Part shown: in pieces, positions 32,427-41,626 of the stretch
Layout: every line of letters begins with the position of its first letter
How positions within the stretch are numbered: position 1 is the first letter of the stretch
Origin: Hymenobacter sp.
GTDB lineage: Bacteria > Bacteroidota > Bacteroidia > Cytophagales > Hymenobacteraceae
NCBI GenBank assembly: GCA_028288445.1
Contig: JAQBNT010000082.1
Span: 1-64,000 of the forward strand
Reading direction: 5' to 3'
Length of the DNA stretch: 64,000 nt
Notes under the pieces: generated by a model
Seen by the model: only the letters and a program-made list of their open reading frames with translations
Database searches by the model: none
What the model was told of the DNA's origin: nothing
Made by a program: the position numbers and the translations under genes

Positions 32427-34895
32427 ATGGGTGCTGAAGAAAACCCCACTGCCCCGCTCGCCGGCGGCACCGACCCGGCCGCCGAGGACCGGATGACCAT
32501 TTTGCAACGCCGTCTGGCCGAGATTCAGGGCAAATCCGCCCCGGCTGATTCGGCTGCTGCTACCGCGCCCTCGGCCACGTCCACGCCCAACGCGGCCGGC
32601 GAAACCCAGGTAGAGCTGCCCGCCCAGGGCACGCCCGAACTGGCCGCCGGCCAGCCCGATGGAGCCGGCACTGCCGAAGCTTCCGGTGCGGCCGTAATCG
32701 CCACCGACTTGGGCAATACCGCACCCGACGCCGGCACACCCGAAGCCGCTGCTGCTGCCGAAACCGCCCAGCACGTTCCCGATTCGGTGACCGTGGACGG
32801 CAGCGATTTGTCGGCCCCGCAGGCCCGTGCCATTGCGCACTATGGCGAAGAAATGGCCACCACGCCCAATCCTGACGCTTTGCCCGCCGCCGAGCACATC
32901 GACAGCGCTACGCCCGCGCCCATTGCCGACCCTGAAACGCTGAGTGGCCCCAACACGGCTGCCACCGTTGAGAACCAAACTGCCGAACTGCCCACCGTGG
33001 AGCTGCACGACGCCCCGGAGCTGGAAACCGCCCAGGAGCCGCTGGCTACGCTGCCCACCTCGTCGGAAACGCCGCTGGATGCAGTTCCGGCTGATGTGGC
33101 CGCCATTGAGGCTGGCGAAGAGGCTACCGGCGTTGAACGCGAAGAAGCTGCCGAACCCGTTGCGCCCGACTTCACGGCGCTCGACCTGCCCGCCCAGGCC
33201 AACTATTTGGTGAGCCTGTTGCGCAGCCCCACCGCTGGCAAAAACCGCAAGCAGATTTCGGACCTCACCCGCCAGTACGAAACCAACGTGGGCCTGGCCC
33301 GCACCGCCGCCCGTGAGAAATTCGCTGCCGGCGGCGAGGGTGCCGAAGCCTTTGCCTTCCAGCAGCCCGAGGGCCAGCAGGAACTCAACAAGGCCCTGCA
33401 GGAATTCCGCGAGAGCCGCGCCAAGGACGCCAAAGCCGAGGATGCCAGCCGAGGCGACAACCTCACCAAGAAAAAAGCTTTGCTTGACCAGCTCCGCACC
33501 CTTGTGGATGCCGCCGAAACCAAAGACAGCTCGGGCAAGCTCAAAGCCCTGCAAGCTGAGTGGAAAGCCACCGGGGCCGTGCCTCAGGGCGACAGCCAGG
33601 GCATCTGGGATACCTACCACGGCCTGCTCGATATCTATTACAGCAAGCAGGGCCAGTTCCTGCAGATGAAGGACCTGGACCGCCGCCGCAACCTGGAGGC
33701 CAAAGAAGCCCTCATTAAGCGCGCCGAAGCCCTTGGCTCAGCCTCTGGCATCAACAAAGCCCTCGATGAGCTCACCAAGCTGCACGAGGACTGGAAGAAC
33801 ATCGGCCCCGTGCCGAACGACCAGCGCGAGCCGCTGTGGCAGCGTTTCATCGCCGCTTCGGATGTGCTGCACCAGCGCCGCAAGGAGTTTGTGGACCAGC
33901 GCTCGACCGTGGAGAAAGCCAACCTCACCGTGAAGCAGGCCCTGCTGGAGCGCGTGTTGCCCTTCGCCACCTTCGATACCGACCGCGTGAACCTGTGGCG
34001 CTCGAAAACCGACGAGCTCCAGGAAATCAAAACCGAGTGGGAAGCCGCCGGCCTCGTGCCCCGAGCCCAGGCCGATGCCCTGAACAAGCAATATTGGGCC
34101 GCCTACAAGGCTTTCTTTAATCGGAAAAACGACTTCTTTAAGTCGCTCGACAACGAGAAATCGGCCAACGTAAAAGCCAAGCAGGCCCTCATCGACCAGG
34201 CCGAAGAAGCCGCCAACAACCCCGACGGCGACGCCGCCCGCCAGGTTGTTATCCGCGTGCAGAAGGAGTGGAAGGATGTGGGCCGCGTACCCGATAAGCT
34301 GGCCGACAAGCTCTGGCACCGCTTCCGCGCCGCCTGCGACGCCGTCTTTGAGCGCCCCAAGCAGGAAGCTCGCTTCCGCGAAGAGAAGGTGCAGCAGTCG
34401 TCGGTTGAGCAAACCGCGCACCTCGATACCATCGCGGAGCAGGTCAATGCCCTCACCGCCGACGCCCCGGGCTCGCTGGAAGGCTTCCGCGAAATCCTGG
34501 CCGGCTGGGCCACCGAGTTTGATGCCAATGGGGAACAGCCCAATCGGGGCACCGCCGACCGCAGCGAAGAGCAACTGCTGTCGCTGCTCGGCAAGTACCT
34601 CGACCACGTTCCCGGCCTGAGCTACGCCGACCGCGCCGACCTGTTATTCCAGACCGAAGTGGCGCGCCTTAAAGCCCGCCCGCAGGCCCAGCAGCAGCTC
34701 ACGCGCAAGGAAATGGCCCTGCGCAAGGAAATCAACGAGTTGGAAAACGATGCTTCGACGCTGCAAACCAACCTGGATTTCTTCGCCCGCTCGAAAAATG
34801 CATCTCAGCTCCGCGAGGAGTATCAGGGCCGCATTGCCGAAGGCCAGAAGCGCATCGACGCGCTGAAAAAGCAGTTACGAATGATACGCAGCTAA
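32427..34895 (+). CDS. DUF349 repeat protein with long acidic N-terminal region
   Basis: The 822-residue product has an unusual N-terminal third (about residues 1-250) rich in Ala, Pro, Glu and Thr and likely disordered. Several DUF349 units of about 70 residues follow (LQAEWKATGAVPQGDSQGIW, LHEDWKNIGPVPNDQREPLW, IKTEWEAAGLVPRAQADALN, VQKEWKDVGRVPDKLADKLW), then a C-terminal coiled coil. DUF349 proteins are helical bundles; their function in Bacteroidota is unknown. No signal peptide, so cytoplasmic. A strong terminator follows. Confidence 0.88.
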   Translation: MGAEENPTAPLAGGTDPAAEDRMTILQRRLAEIQGKSAPADSAAATAPSATSTPNAAGETQVELPAQGTPELAAGQPDGAGTAEASGAAVIATDLGNTAPDAGTPEAAAAAETAQHVPDSVTVDGSDLSAPQARAIAHYGEEMATTPNPDALPAAEHIDSATPAPIADPETLSGPNTAATVENQTAELPTVELHDAPELETAQEPLATLPTSSETPLDAVPADVAAIEAGEEATGVEREEAAEPVAPDFTALDLPAQANYLVSLLRSPTAGKNRKQISDLTRQYETNVGLARTAAREKFAAGGEGAEAFAFQQPEGQQELNKALQEFRESRAKDAKAEDASRGDNLTKKKALLDQLRTLVDAAETKDSSGKLKALQAEWKATGAVPQGDSQGIWDTYHGLLDIYYSKQGQFLQMKDLDRRRNLEAKEALIKRAEALGSASGINKALDELTKLHEDWKNIGPVPNDQREPLWQRFIAASDVLHQRRKEFVDQRSTVEKANLTVKQALLERVLPFATFDTDRVNLWRSKTDELQEIKTEWEAAGLVPRAQADALNKQYWAAYKAFFNRKNDFFKSLDNEKSANVKAKQALIDQAEEAANNPDGDAARQVVIRVQKEWKDVGRVPDKLADKLWHRFRAACDAVFERPKQEARFREEKVQQSSVEQTAHLDTIAEQVNALTADAPGSLEGFREILAGWATEFDANGEQPNRGTADRSEEQLLSLLGKYLDHVPGLSYADRADLLFQTEVARLKARPQAQQQLTRKEMALRKEINELENDASTLQTNLDFFARSKNASQLREEYQGRIAEGQKRIDALKKQLRMIRS

Positions 34896-34913
34896 TTAGC
34901 GCTTCCAAACCCT

Positions 34914-34955
34914 AAAAAGAAGGCCGGCATCGCAGATGCCGGCCTTCTTTTTTTT
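34914..34955 (+). terminator. Terminator after the DUF349 gene
   Basis: A 17-bp stem (34914-34930 with 34936-34952) around CGCAG, ending in a run of T. Canonical intrinsic terminator. Confidence 0.93.
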
Positions 34956-34997
34956 GATAAATATGGCCCGATTGCTGGGAAAGCGGCGTCGGCTGTT

Positions 34998-35005
34998 TAC
35001 TTTTG
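34998..35005 (+). promoter_or_regulatory. Putative -7 box (TACTTTTG) for tRNA-Thr
   Basis: TACTTTTG matches TAnnTTTG exactly and ends 12 nt before the tRNA. A TTG at 34972-34974 is 23 nt upstream, a little far from the usual spacing. Confidence 0.55.
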
Positions 35006-35017
35006 CACCACCAACCC

Positions 35018-35090
35018 GCCGCCTTAGCTCAGTTGGTAGAGCTTCTGACTTGTAATCAGAGGGTCGTTGGTTCGAGTCCGACAGGCGGCT
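35018..35090 (+). tRNA. tRNA-Thr (anticodon TGT)
   Basis: The cloverleaf is complete. The acceptor GCCGCCT (35018-35024) pairs with AGGCGGC (35083-35089), the D-arm is AGCTCAGTTGGTAGAGC, the anticodon stem TCTGA/TCAGA encloses loop CTTGTAA (anticodon TGT), and the T-arm is GTTGGTTCGAGTCCGAC. Discriminator is T; the 3' CCA is not encoded. A tyrosine-recombinase remnant lies 150 bp downstream, suggesting this tRNA was an integration site. Confidence 0.97.
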
Positions 35091-35110
35091 CACATATCCT
35101 TTACCGGAAC

Positions 35111-35159
35111 ACCCGGAAAACAGCTTCTCCCGCTTGGGAGGCCGTTTTCCGGGTTTTTT
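35111..35159 (+). terminator. Terminator after tRNA-Thr
   Basis: ACCCGGAAAAC (from 35111) pairs with GTTTTCCGGGT, with an inner CTCCC/GGGAG stem, followed by six T. Canonical intrinsic terminator. Confidence 0.92.
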
Positions 35160-35238
35160 GCGTCTAGGGGAATCGGTACTCCTTGGTGCGGAATCGGGGG
35201 GGGCTACGCGAGGGACGCCCCCATAACGCCCCCCTTTT

Positions 35239-35988
35239 ATGGTTACCCAGTTTGTGTTGCGAAGCGACAAGAAAGACAAGGACGGGAAGTGCCGGTGCAT
35301 CTGGTAGTGTATTTTGCGATGGCTGTGGGATGAGCGGAGCGTGGTGCTGGGGCTGGAAAGACGCAAAATCAGCATCAAGGCATTTGATGTGCTGCAGCTG
35401 TACCTGTCTGTCGAGGACTTACGGAAGCTGGAAACGGCCATGCTGCCGGCCAACCTAGTGCCCACGCGAGATATTTTCTTGTTCTGCTGCTACACCGGGC
35501 TGCGGTACTCGGACGTGACGGGGCTGCACCGGGGCACCTGCACGAATGGAACGGCGGGCGGCGGCTGATGATGAGCAAGACGCGGGCCGGGGTGAATATC
35601 TGCCTGACGGCGGTGGCTGTGGCCATCATCGACAAGTACGACGCCCCCGAACGGCTCAAGTTGTTTGTAAGCTGGCGGCACTAACGGGCGCGGCCGACTT
35701 ATGAGTACGGACATCGGCAACCTAGTGCGGACGGCAGTGCCCACGTGTGAACTGGTGACGATGCACACGGCCCGGCACACGTTTGCGACGCAGAGCCTGC
35801 TGCGTGGGATGCCGGTGGAGGTGCTGCAAAAGGTGCTCGGGCACAAGAAAATTCAGACCACGCTTATTTACGCGAAGATTGTGGAGGATTTCCAACACCA
35901 GACCATGCGGCGGGTTTGGGAGGGAGAGCCTGCCAGTGGGGAGGGCACGGCGGCCGTCGCGCTATGCACTGTGGAACCGGCGGCGTAG
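35239..35988 (+). pseudogene. Broken tyrosine recombinase (integrase) next to tRNA-Thr
   Basis: Three fragments in order: an N-terminal arm-binding start (VTQFVLRSDKKDKDGKCRCI) that stops after 22 codons; from about 35365, the beginning of the catalytic domain (YLSVEDLRKLETAM, FLFCCYTGLRYSDVTGLHR with the first catalytic Arg); then a frameshift, a stop near 35684, and a final piece from 35701 with the HxxR motif (HTARHTFATQSLL) and LGHKKIQTTLIYAKI with the catalytic Tyr. The core-binding domain between arm and catalytic parts is missing. At least three lesions rule out activity. It is the Bacteroides-type integrase of integrative elements. Confidence 0.88.
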
Positions 35989-36031
35989 CTAGTTATGCTT
36001 GGAGTCTCGCTGCTGATGGCGTTGAAGGGAC

Positions 36032-36400
36032 CTAATAGCGTAGGTCTGTCCAGTGGATGAGTTGGCCAATGAAGGGCAGGCCGTTGTAGCTGTCAAGGAA
36101 GTAGAGTAAAAGGTCGAGCGACTCGAAACCATCGCGGCGGATAAACTCGGCCAACTCAGAGCCGAGGAGTTCGCGGCCGTCTATTTCGACTAATGCGGTG
36201 TCGTTGATGACTTCGACCCGAATGACTTGCACGGATTTGACCACCCCATCGGGCTGGAATTTGGTCATGTTGTCCTGACCTGTAACGGTGTAAAAGTGGA
36301 TGACTTGGCCGTTAGCCCACCGGCTCCCGGCGCGGATGGTGTGCACTTTGGTGCCGGCGATAATTTGGGGAACAAAGTCGGGTTTGAAGCCTAAAATCAT
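36032..36400 (-). CDS. ASCH/PUA-like small protein
   Basis: From the ATG at 36400 (MILGFKPDFVPQIIAGTKVH) the product has 122 residues. It contains the pattern of ASCH-like domains: a lysine early, an IIAGTKVHTIR core and a glycine-led strand (NGQVIHFYTV). The open frame reaches an upstream start at 36499, but the extra 33 residues look unlike the rest. ASCH domains are thought to bind RNA or nucleotides. Similar genes are often near mobile elements in Bacteroidota, and this one lies 44 bp past the integrase remnant on the opposite strand, so it may be leftover cargo. Confidence 0.6.
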   Translation of the reverse strand: MILGFKPDFVPQIIAGTKVHTIRAGSRWANGQVIHFYTVTGQDNMTKFQPDGVVKSVQVIRVEVINDTALVEIDGRELLGSELAEFIRRDGFESLDLLLYFLDSYNGLPFIGQLIHWTDLRY

Positions 36401-36590
36401 ATGTAATATTAATAGTGGCGGCAAGGTGTCTGCCCCCGTTGCGCCGGTTGCTGCTGCATCATTGAGTTCGTCCGGGCGCTCAGCGTATTGATTCAGCACT
36501 CCTAATCATTAATGCGCTGTACCATAAAAAGTTGGTAGCGGGTTGACATTCAAAAGGAAATAGCCGTGAGGTACTGAAACAGTAAGCCCA

Positions 36591-36641
36591 AACGCAAAGC
36601 GGCCCGCCGGAATCAAGTGTTCCGGCGGGCCGCTTCGCGTT
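36591..36641. terminator. 22-bp hairpin, bidirectional terminator
   Basis: Arms 36591-36612 and 36620-36641 are reverse complements with one mismatch and a 7-nt loop. It lies 24 bp downstream of the PAP2 gene stop (minus strand). Confidence 0.85.
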
Positions 36642-36664
36642 GATGTAACAGGAATTTCCCGCAA

Positions 36665-37495
36665 CTACTTCGGTCGCCAGGTCAGGCACAGGCCCGTGCC
36701 GCCCGCCGGGGTCCACATGGGCATAACGCTGGTGTCGCCGATGCCGCGGCCCGTGGGCTTGTGGCCCCAGCGGTTGCGGTGGGTGAGGTAGGCCACGTGC
36801 GCCGAGAGAATACCGAAGCCCGCGCCGGCTACTACGTCCGATTCCCAGTGCTTATTATTTATCATGCGGAACGCGGCCACGCTCGTGGCCAGCGTGTAAG
36901 CCCCAATGCCGTACCATTGGCTCTTGTCCCGAAACTCGGTGTGCACGATGCTGGCCGCCAGAAATGCCTGCGCCGTGTGCCCCGATGGAAACGACAGGTT
37001 ATTGGAACCATCAGGCCGCTCAATGCTGCTCAGCGTTTTTACTACGTACACCGAGGAAAGCATAATCAGCTCACTTTTTACGATAACGAGTCCGAGATTC
37101 AGCCGGTCGTTGCTCGATTCCACTCCGGCCAGCAGTACCACGGGAATTTCCAGGTAGGGAGCCCATTGCAGGAAGTCGTCGACATGGTTACGGTAGTCCC
37201 CAAATACATTACGAATGTCCTTCTTGGCATCGTAGGAGCTATAAAAACCGTTGCCGTTGATGGTGCTGACCCCGTAGCCAATCAGCACCGCCGGAATGAT
37301 GCTGGCCCGGAACCCTTTGCTTTTGAAGAACGATTTTTTGACCGGCGAAGACATTCCGCCGGGGTTCTGATACTTGTGGGTGGTATCGGCCGGCGCGGGC
37401 GTGGCCAAAGGCACCTGCGCGGCTGCCAGCTGTGGGGCCGAGGCTAGGGGCAGGAGCAGAGCCAGCGAAAGAATGTAGCGGGAAATCATGGACAT
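36665..37495 (-). CDS. PAP2-family phosphatase with signal peptide
   Basis: From the ATG at 37495 (MSMISRYILSLALLLPLASA) the product has 276 residues; a second ATG lies 6 nt downstream. After the signal peptide come the PAP2 motifs: KTLSSIERPDGSNN (KxxxxxxRP), LSFPSGHTAQAFLAASIV (PSGH) and AAFRMINNKHWESDVVAG (Arg, His, Asp triad). These act on lipid phosphates such as undecaprenyl pyrophosphate or phosphatidic acid outside the inner membrane. The first half has several hydrophobic stretches. Substrate not known. Confidence 0.88.
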   Translation of the reverse strand: MSMISRYILSLALLLPLASAPQLAAAQVPLATPAPADTTHKYQNPGGMSSPVKKSFFKSKGFRASIIPAVLIGYGVSTINGNGFYSSYDAKKDIRNVFGDYRNHVDDFLQWAPYLEIPVVLLAGVESSNDRLNLGLVIVKSELIMLSSVYVVKTLSSIERPDGSNNLSFPSGHTAQAFLAASIVHTEFRDKSQWYGIGAYTLATSVAAFRMINNKHWESDVVAGAGFGILSAHVAYLTHRNRWGHKPTGRGIGDTSVMPMWTPAGGTGLCLTWRPK

Positions 37496-37553
37496 GGGGC
37501 TTTGGGAAGGCGAAGTACGCGACGCAAGGTGTAAGTGTAGTGAAACGCGCCCG

Positions 37554-37561
37554 TACTTTTG
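37554..37561 (+). promoter_or_regulatory. Putative -7 box (TACTTTTG) for the HD hydrolase
   Basis: Exact match to TAnnTTTG, 65 nt upstream of the proposed TTG start at 37627. No TTG at the -33 position. Confidence 0.5.
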
Positions 37562-37626
37562 CCCGGCTCCCCGGCGGCGGCCACTCAAGGCAGCGTCCGC
37601 TTTCTCATCCTACTCTGTCAACTCTC

Positions 37627-38274
37627 TTGGAAGTAATTGCCACCACCGCCCGCTTTATCGAAGACAAGTTTGCCAACGAAGGCAGTGGGCACGATTGGGC
37701 GCACATCCGCCGCGTCTGGCTCATGGCCCGCCGTCTGGCCGCTGCGCATCCCGAAGCCGATGCTCTGGTAACCGAGCTGGCCGCCCTGCTGCATGATATT
37801 GCCGACTGGAAGTTTCACGGTGGAGACTACGAAGCCGGCCCCCGCGCCGCCCGCGCCTGGCTCCAAAGCCAGCAGGTGCCCGAAGCCACCATTGCCCGCG
37901 TCGAAACCGTCATCCGCGAGGTTTCCTTTAAAGGCCTGGGCGTGGCCACGCCGGTGTCGTCCATCGAGGCGGCGCTGGTGCAGGATGCCGACCGGCTGGA
38001 TGCGATTGGGGCCATCGGCATTGCGCGGGCGTTTGCCTATGGCGGCCACGCCGGCCGGTCGCTGCACGACCCCGCCATTGCGCCCGTGGCGCACGACAGC
38101 TTCGCCAGCTATCAGAAGAATACGGCTCCCACGCTCAACCACTTCTACGAAAAGCTTTTCCACCTCAAAGACCGCCTGAACACCGACGGTGCCCGCGCCG
38201 TGGCCGCCGAACGCCATGCTTTCATGGAAGCTTACGTGGCCCGCTTCCTGGCCGAGTGGGACGGCGAAGACTAA
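37627..38274 (+). CDS. HD-domain phosphohydrolase
   Basis: With a TTG start at 37627 the product has 215 residues (MEVIATTARFIEDKFANEGS). HD-superfamily metal ligands are visible: the first His in GSGHDWAHIRRV, the His-Asp pair in ALLHDIADW and the later Asp in VQDADRLDAIGAIG. The length and motifs fit the YedJ-like group of small HD hydrolases, whose substrate is uncertain. The open frame extends upstream across the divergent PAP2 start, which argues for the later start. A TACTTTTG box at 37554 supports this. Confidence 0.85.
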   Translation: MEVIATTARFIEDKFANEGSGHDWAHIRRVWLMARRLAAAHPEADALVTELAALLHDIADWKFHGGDYEAGPRAARAWLQSQQVPEATIARVETVIREVSFKGLGVATPVSSIEAALVQDADRLDAIGAIGIARAFAYGGHAGRSLHDPAIAPVAHDSFASYQKNTAPTLNHFYEKLFHLKDRLNTDGARAVAAERHAFMEAYVARFLAEWDGED

Positions 38275-38329
38275 ACCGCGTCCGCTGGCGTTTGACCCAA
38301 CGAGAGTCTGCGCCGCTTGCCGTATGCGT

Positions 38330-38337
38330 TACCTTTG
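38330..38337 (+). promoter_or_regulatory. Putative -7 box (TACCTTTG) for the small lipoprotein gene
   Basis: Exact match to TAnnTTTG; a weak CTG lies at the -33 position (38308-38310). The box ends only 4 nt before the ATG at 38342, so transcription would start at or next to the start codon. Confidence 0.6.
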
Positions 38338-38341
38338 CCCC

Positions 38342-38572
38342 ATGAAGGTGTTTTTTCGCTCGCTGTTTTGCTTGTTGCTGGTGGCCATGGCCAGCTGCCG
38401 TACTTGTCCCATTGAGTCCTGTCACACGCGCAAGGTGCACATGCACAGCGGCGTGAAGTACCGGGGCCAGCCACTCTGGAAAAAGCAGAACCCCGCCATC
38501 GGTGAGAAAATTAAAGTCTATAATTCCAAATCGGCCAAGCACGGCAACGACCGCAGCAAGTCCATCCGGTAA
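38342..38572 (+). CDS. Small lipoprotein, unknown function
   Basis: The 76-residue product starts MKVFFRSLFCLLLVAMASC, a lipoprotein signal with the cleavage Cys at residue 19. The mature part is short and basic, with three further cysteines or histidines close together (RTCPIESCHTRKVHMHSG), then KYRGQPLWKKQN. No family recognised, although short Cys/His lipoproteins of this kind recur in Bacteroidota. It is flanked by its own promoter box and by a terminator at 38671. Confidence 0.75.
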   Translation: MKVFFRSLFCLLLVAMASCRTCPIESCHTRKVHMHSGVKYRGQPLWKKQNPAIGEKIKVYNSKSAKHGNDRSKSIR

Positions 38573-38670
38573 GCTGGTTGCCGTGGCAGGAGGGAAGGTG
38601 CTGGTTTAGTGGTTTTGCTGGTTGCTCGGTTGGAATACCGGCCGCTTTAAACTCGTTCGATTTAAGCCCG

Positions 38671-38705
38671 AAAAAGGCCGCAGCGCTTGCCGTTGCGGCC
38701 TTTTT
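38671..38705 (+). terminator. Terminator between the lipoprotein gene and gyrA
   Basis: AAAAAGGCCGCA (38671-38682) pairs with TGCGGCCTTTTT (38694-38705). The loop contains the TTG of the proposed gyrA promoter. Confidence 0.9.
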
Positions 38706-38717
38706 ATTGTATCTTCG
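38687..38717 (+). promoter_or_regulatory. Probable gyrA promoter overlapping a terminator
   Basis: TTG at 38687-38689 and TATCTTCG at 38710-38717 are 20 nt apart, a near match to TTG-N19-TAnnTTTG. The ATG of gyrA is 80 nt downstream. Confidence 0.5.
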
Positions 38718-38797
38718 CACGCATATAAAGAACCATTCACCCTGCGGCTGAAAACCACCTTATTTGGGTTTTTTCAAGCCGCCTATCAACCCCCTCA

Positions 38798-41443
38798 ATG
38801 GCGGAAGGCGAAAAAATCATTCCGATTAACATCGAAGACGAGATGCGGGGCGCCTACATCGATTACTCGATGTCGGTTATCATCTCCCGGGCCCTGCCCG
38901 ATGTGCGCGACGGCCTGAAGCCCGTGCACCGCCGCGTGCTCTACGGCATGAGCGAGCTGGGCGTGGCTTACAACAAATCCTACAAAAAATCGGCTCGTAT
39001 CGTGGGCGAGGTGCTGGGTAAGTATCACCCGCACGGCGACTCCTCGGTGTACGACACCATGGTGCGTATGGCCCAGGACTGGAGCCTGCGCTACCCGCTG
39101 GTAGACGGCCAGGGCAACTTCGGCTCCGTCGATGGTGACTCGCCGGCTGCCATGCGCTACACCGAGGCCCGCCTCAAGCGCATTGCCGACGAAATGCTCG
39201 GCGACCTGGACAAGGACACGGTTGACTTCCAGCCCAACTTCGACGATTCCCTCGAAGAGCCCAGCGTGTTGCCCGCTAAATTCCCCAATCTGCTGGTCAA
39301 CGGCACGTCGGGCATTGCCGTGGGCATGGCCACCAACATGGCTCCGCACAACATGACGGAGGTCGTGAGCGGCATCATTGCCTACCTCGACAACCCCGAC
39401 ATCACGGTGGCCGAGCTCATGCAGTACGTCACGGCGCCCGACTTCCCCACCGGCGGCATCATCTACGGCTACGAAGGTGTGAAGCAGGCCTTTGAAACCG
39501 GCCGGGGCCGCGTAGTCATGCGTGCCAAAGCCACGTTCGAAACCTCTAAAACCGGCAAAGAGCAAATCGTAGTCACCGAAATTCCCTATATGGTGAACAA
39601 GGCGTCGATGATTGAAAAGACGGCAGCGCTCATCAACGACAAGAAGATTGAGGGCATTTCGGACATGCGCGACGAGTCGGACCGCGACGGCATGCGCATT
39701 GTCTACGACCTCAAGCGCGACGCCATGCCCAGCGTGGTGCTGAACAACCTCTACAAGTACACCCAGCTGCAAAGCTCCTTCGGTGTCAACAACGTGTGCC
39801 TGGTAAAAGGCCGTCCGATGACGCTGAACCTCCAGCAGCTCATTCAGTATTTCGTCGAGCACCGCGCCGAAGTCATCGTGCGCCGCACGCGCTACGAGCT
39901 GGCTGAAGCCCAGAAGCGCGCCCACATCCTCGAAGGCCTGCTCATCGCCCTCGACCACCTGGATGAGGTAATTGCCCTCATCCGGGGCTCGCGCGACCCC
40001 GAAGTGGCCCGTGGCCAGCTCATCTCGCGTTTCGCGCTCAGCGAAGTGCAGTCCCGCGCCATTCTGGATATGCGCCTGCAGCGCCTCACCGGCCTGGAGC
40101 GCGACAAGATTGTGGCCGAATACAATGAGTTGATGAAGCTCGTCGATTACCTGAAATCGGTGCTTGAGTCGGACGTATTGCAGCGCGGCATCATCAAAAC
40201 CGAGCTCGAAGATATCCGTGAGCGGTACGGTGATGCCCGCCGCACGGAAATCAACTACATCGGTGGCGATTTTTCGACCGAAGACATGATTGCCGACGAG
40301 GCTATGGTCATCACCATCTCGCGCGAAGGCTACATCAAGCGCACCAACCTCGATGAGTACCGGGCCCAGGGCCGGGGCGGCGCGGGTTCCCGCGGAGCCA
40401 TCTCCAAAAAGGACGACTTCACGGAGCATCTCTTCGTGGCTACTACCCACGAGTACCTGCTGTTCTTCACGGAGCTTGGCCGCGTGTTCTGGCTTAAGGT
40501 GTACGAAGTTCCGGAAGGAGGGAAGGCCACCAAAGGCCTTCCCCTGCAGAACCTTATCGAGATTCCGCGTGAAGATAAAGTCCGCTCCGTACTCAACGTA
40601 CGCGGCCTGAAAGACCCGGATTACCTCGAAAACACTTTCCTGATGTTCTGCACCGAGCAGGGCACGGTGAAGAAAACTCCGCTCGAAGCGTACTCACGCC
40701 CTCGTACCGCTGGTATCAACGCCATCACCATCAACGAAGGCGACCGCATTCTTGACGTGCAGTTGCTCGCGCCGAATTCGGAAGTCATTTTGGCCTCGCG
40801 GACTGGCCGGGCCGTGCGCTTCAACGAAAGTCAGGCCCGTTCGATGGGTCGCGCCGCCGCCGGTGTGCGCGGTATTCGCCTCGAAGATGTGCCGGGCAAC
40901 CGCGTGGTGGGCATGGTCTGCGTATCCGACCCCACCCAGGAATTGCTGGTAGTGAGTGAAAATGGGTTTGGCAAGCGTAGCCAGCTCGATGGATTCCGGG
41001 TCACGAAGCGTGGGGGCAAAGGCGTGAAGGCCATGAAGCTTACTGATAAGACCGGTAATCTAGTGGCTATCAAGGATGTCAATGACTCCGACGACCTGAT
41101 GATTATCAACAAGTCTGGCATCACGATCCGCCTGCGCATGAGTGATTTGCGTACCATTGGCCGCGCCACGCAAGGCGTACGGTTGATTAAAATCAGCGGC
41201 AACGATGAAATTTCTTCGGTAGCCAAAGTAGCCGCTGAAGAGAAAGAGGAGGAAACCGAAGCAGTTATCCTTGCTACCACCGAAGAAGGCGGGGCATTGG
41301 GTGTAGCTGCTATCAATGGTGCTGACAACGAGATTCTTGCTGATGATGCCGATGACGCTGACGAAACCGATGATGAGTTGGAAGAAGACAGCGACGACGA
41401 GGAAGATTCGGACGATGAGTCGGAATCTGACGACTTGGCATAA
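38798..41443 (+). CDS. gyrA: DNA gyrase subunit A
   Basis: The 881-residue product is GyrA: an N-terminal breakage-reunion domain with catalytic Tyr121 ([10 protein letters not shown]), the quinolone region [13 protein letters not shown] with the usual sensitive residues (Ser82 and Asp86, E. coli 83 and 87), and a C-terminal six-bladed beta-pinwheel. The pinwheel starts with a GyrA box, QGRGGAG (the Q-x-R-G-G-x-G form), which separates it from ParC. The final 40 residues are almost all Asp, Glu and Ser. With GyrB it introduces negative supercoils using ATP. It stands alone, with its own promoter and a terminator. Confidence 0.97.
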   Translation: MAEGEKIIPINIEDEMRGAYIDYSMSVIISRALPDVRDGLKPVHRRVLYGMSELGVAYNKSYKKSARIVGEVLGKYHPHGDSSVYDTMVRMAQDWSLRYPLVDGQGNFGSVDGDSPAAMRYTEARLKRIADEMLGDLDKDTVDFQPNFDDSLEEPSVLPAKFPNLLVNGTSGIAVGMATNMAPHNMTEVVSGIIAYLDNPDITVAELMQYVTAPDFPTGGIIYGYEGVKQAFETGRGRVVMRAKATFETSKTGKEQIVVTEIPYMVNKASMIEKTAALINDKKIEGISDMRDESDRDGMRIVYDLKRDAMPSVVLNNLYKYTQLQSSFGVNNVCLVKGRPMTLNLQQLIQYFVEHRAEVIVRRTRYELAEAQKRAHILEGLLIALDHLDEVIALIRGSRDPEVARGQLISRFALSEVQSRAILDMRLQRLTGLERDKIVAEYNELMKLVDYLKSVLESDVLQRGIIKTELEDIRERYGDARRTEINYIGGDFSTEDMIADEAMVITISREGYIKRTNLDEYRAQGRGGAGSRGAISKKDDFTEHLFVATTHEYLLFFTELGRVFWLKVYEVPEGGKATKGLPLQNLIEIPREDKVRSVLNVRGLKDPDYLENTFLMFCTEQGTVKKTPLEAYSRPRTAGINAITINEGDRILDVQLLAPNSEVILASRTGRAVRFNESQARSMGRAAAGVRGIRLEDVPGNRVVGMVCVSDPTQELLVVSENGFGKRSQLDGFRVTKRGGKGVKAMKLTDKTGNLVAIKDVNDSDDLMIINKSGITIRLRMSDLRTIGRATQGVRLIKISGNDEISSVAKVAAEEKEEETEAVILATTEEGGALGVAAINGADNEILADDADDADETDDELEEDSDDEEDSDDESESDDLA

Positions 41444-41457
41444 TTGCTGAATAGGAG

Positions 41458-41490
41458 CGGGGCGGTCCATTTAGGTCGCCCCGTTTATTT
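41458..41490 (+). terminator. Terminator after gyrA
   Basis: CGGGGCG (41458-41464) pairs with CGCCCCG (41477-41483) and is followed by a T-rich stretch. Confidence 0.85.
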
Positions 41491-41626
41491 TTGACGAACC
41501 CAAGGCTGGGAGCCCTCGTTTCCGGTTATGGGCCTTGTCCCAAAAATCACTTTTTTCATTTTTCCCGCCGTTATCAAACCGGATGGTTTTCATCCAGTCC
41601 CTGAATTTCGACAAATTCCCGAACTC

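Noticed and set aside
32415..33620. 401-codon antisense frame across the DUF349 gene
   Set aside because: Gly/Val-rich antisense shadow of a confident gene, with no family resemblance.
38795..40450. 551-codon antisense frame across gyrA
   Set aside because: It is a shadow of GC-rich codon use; gyrA on the + strand is certain.
38798..41443. ParC instead of GyrA
   Set aside because: A GyrA box (QGRGGAG) and a full six-blade C-terminal domain are present, which ParC lacks.
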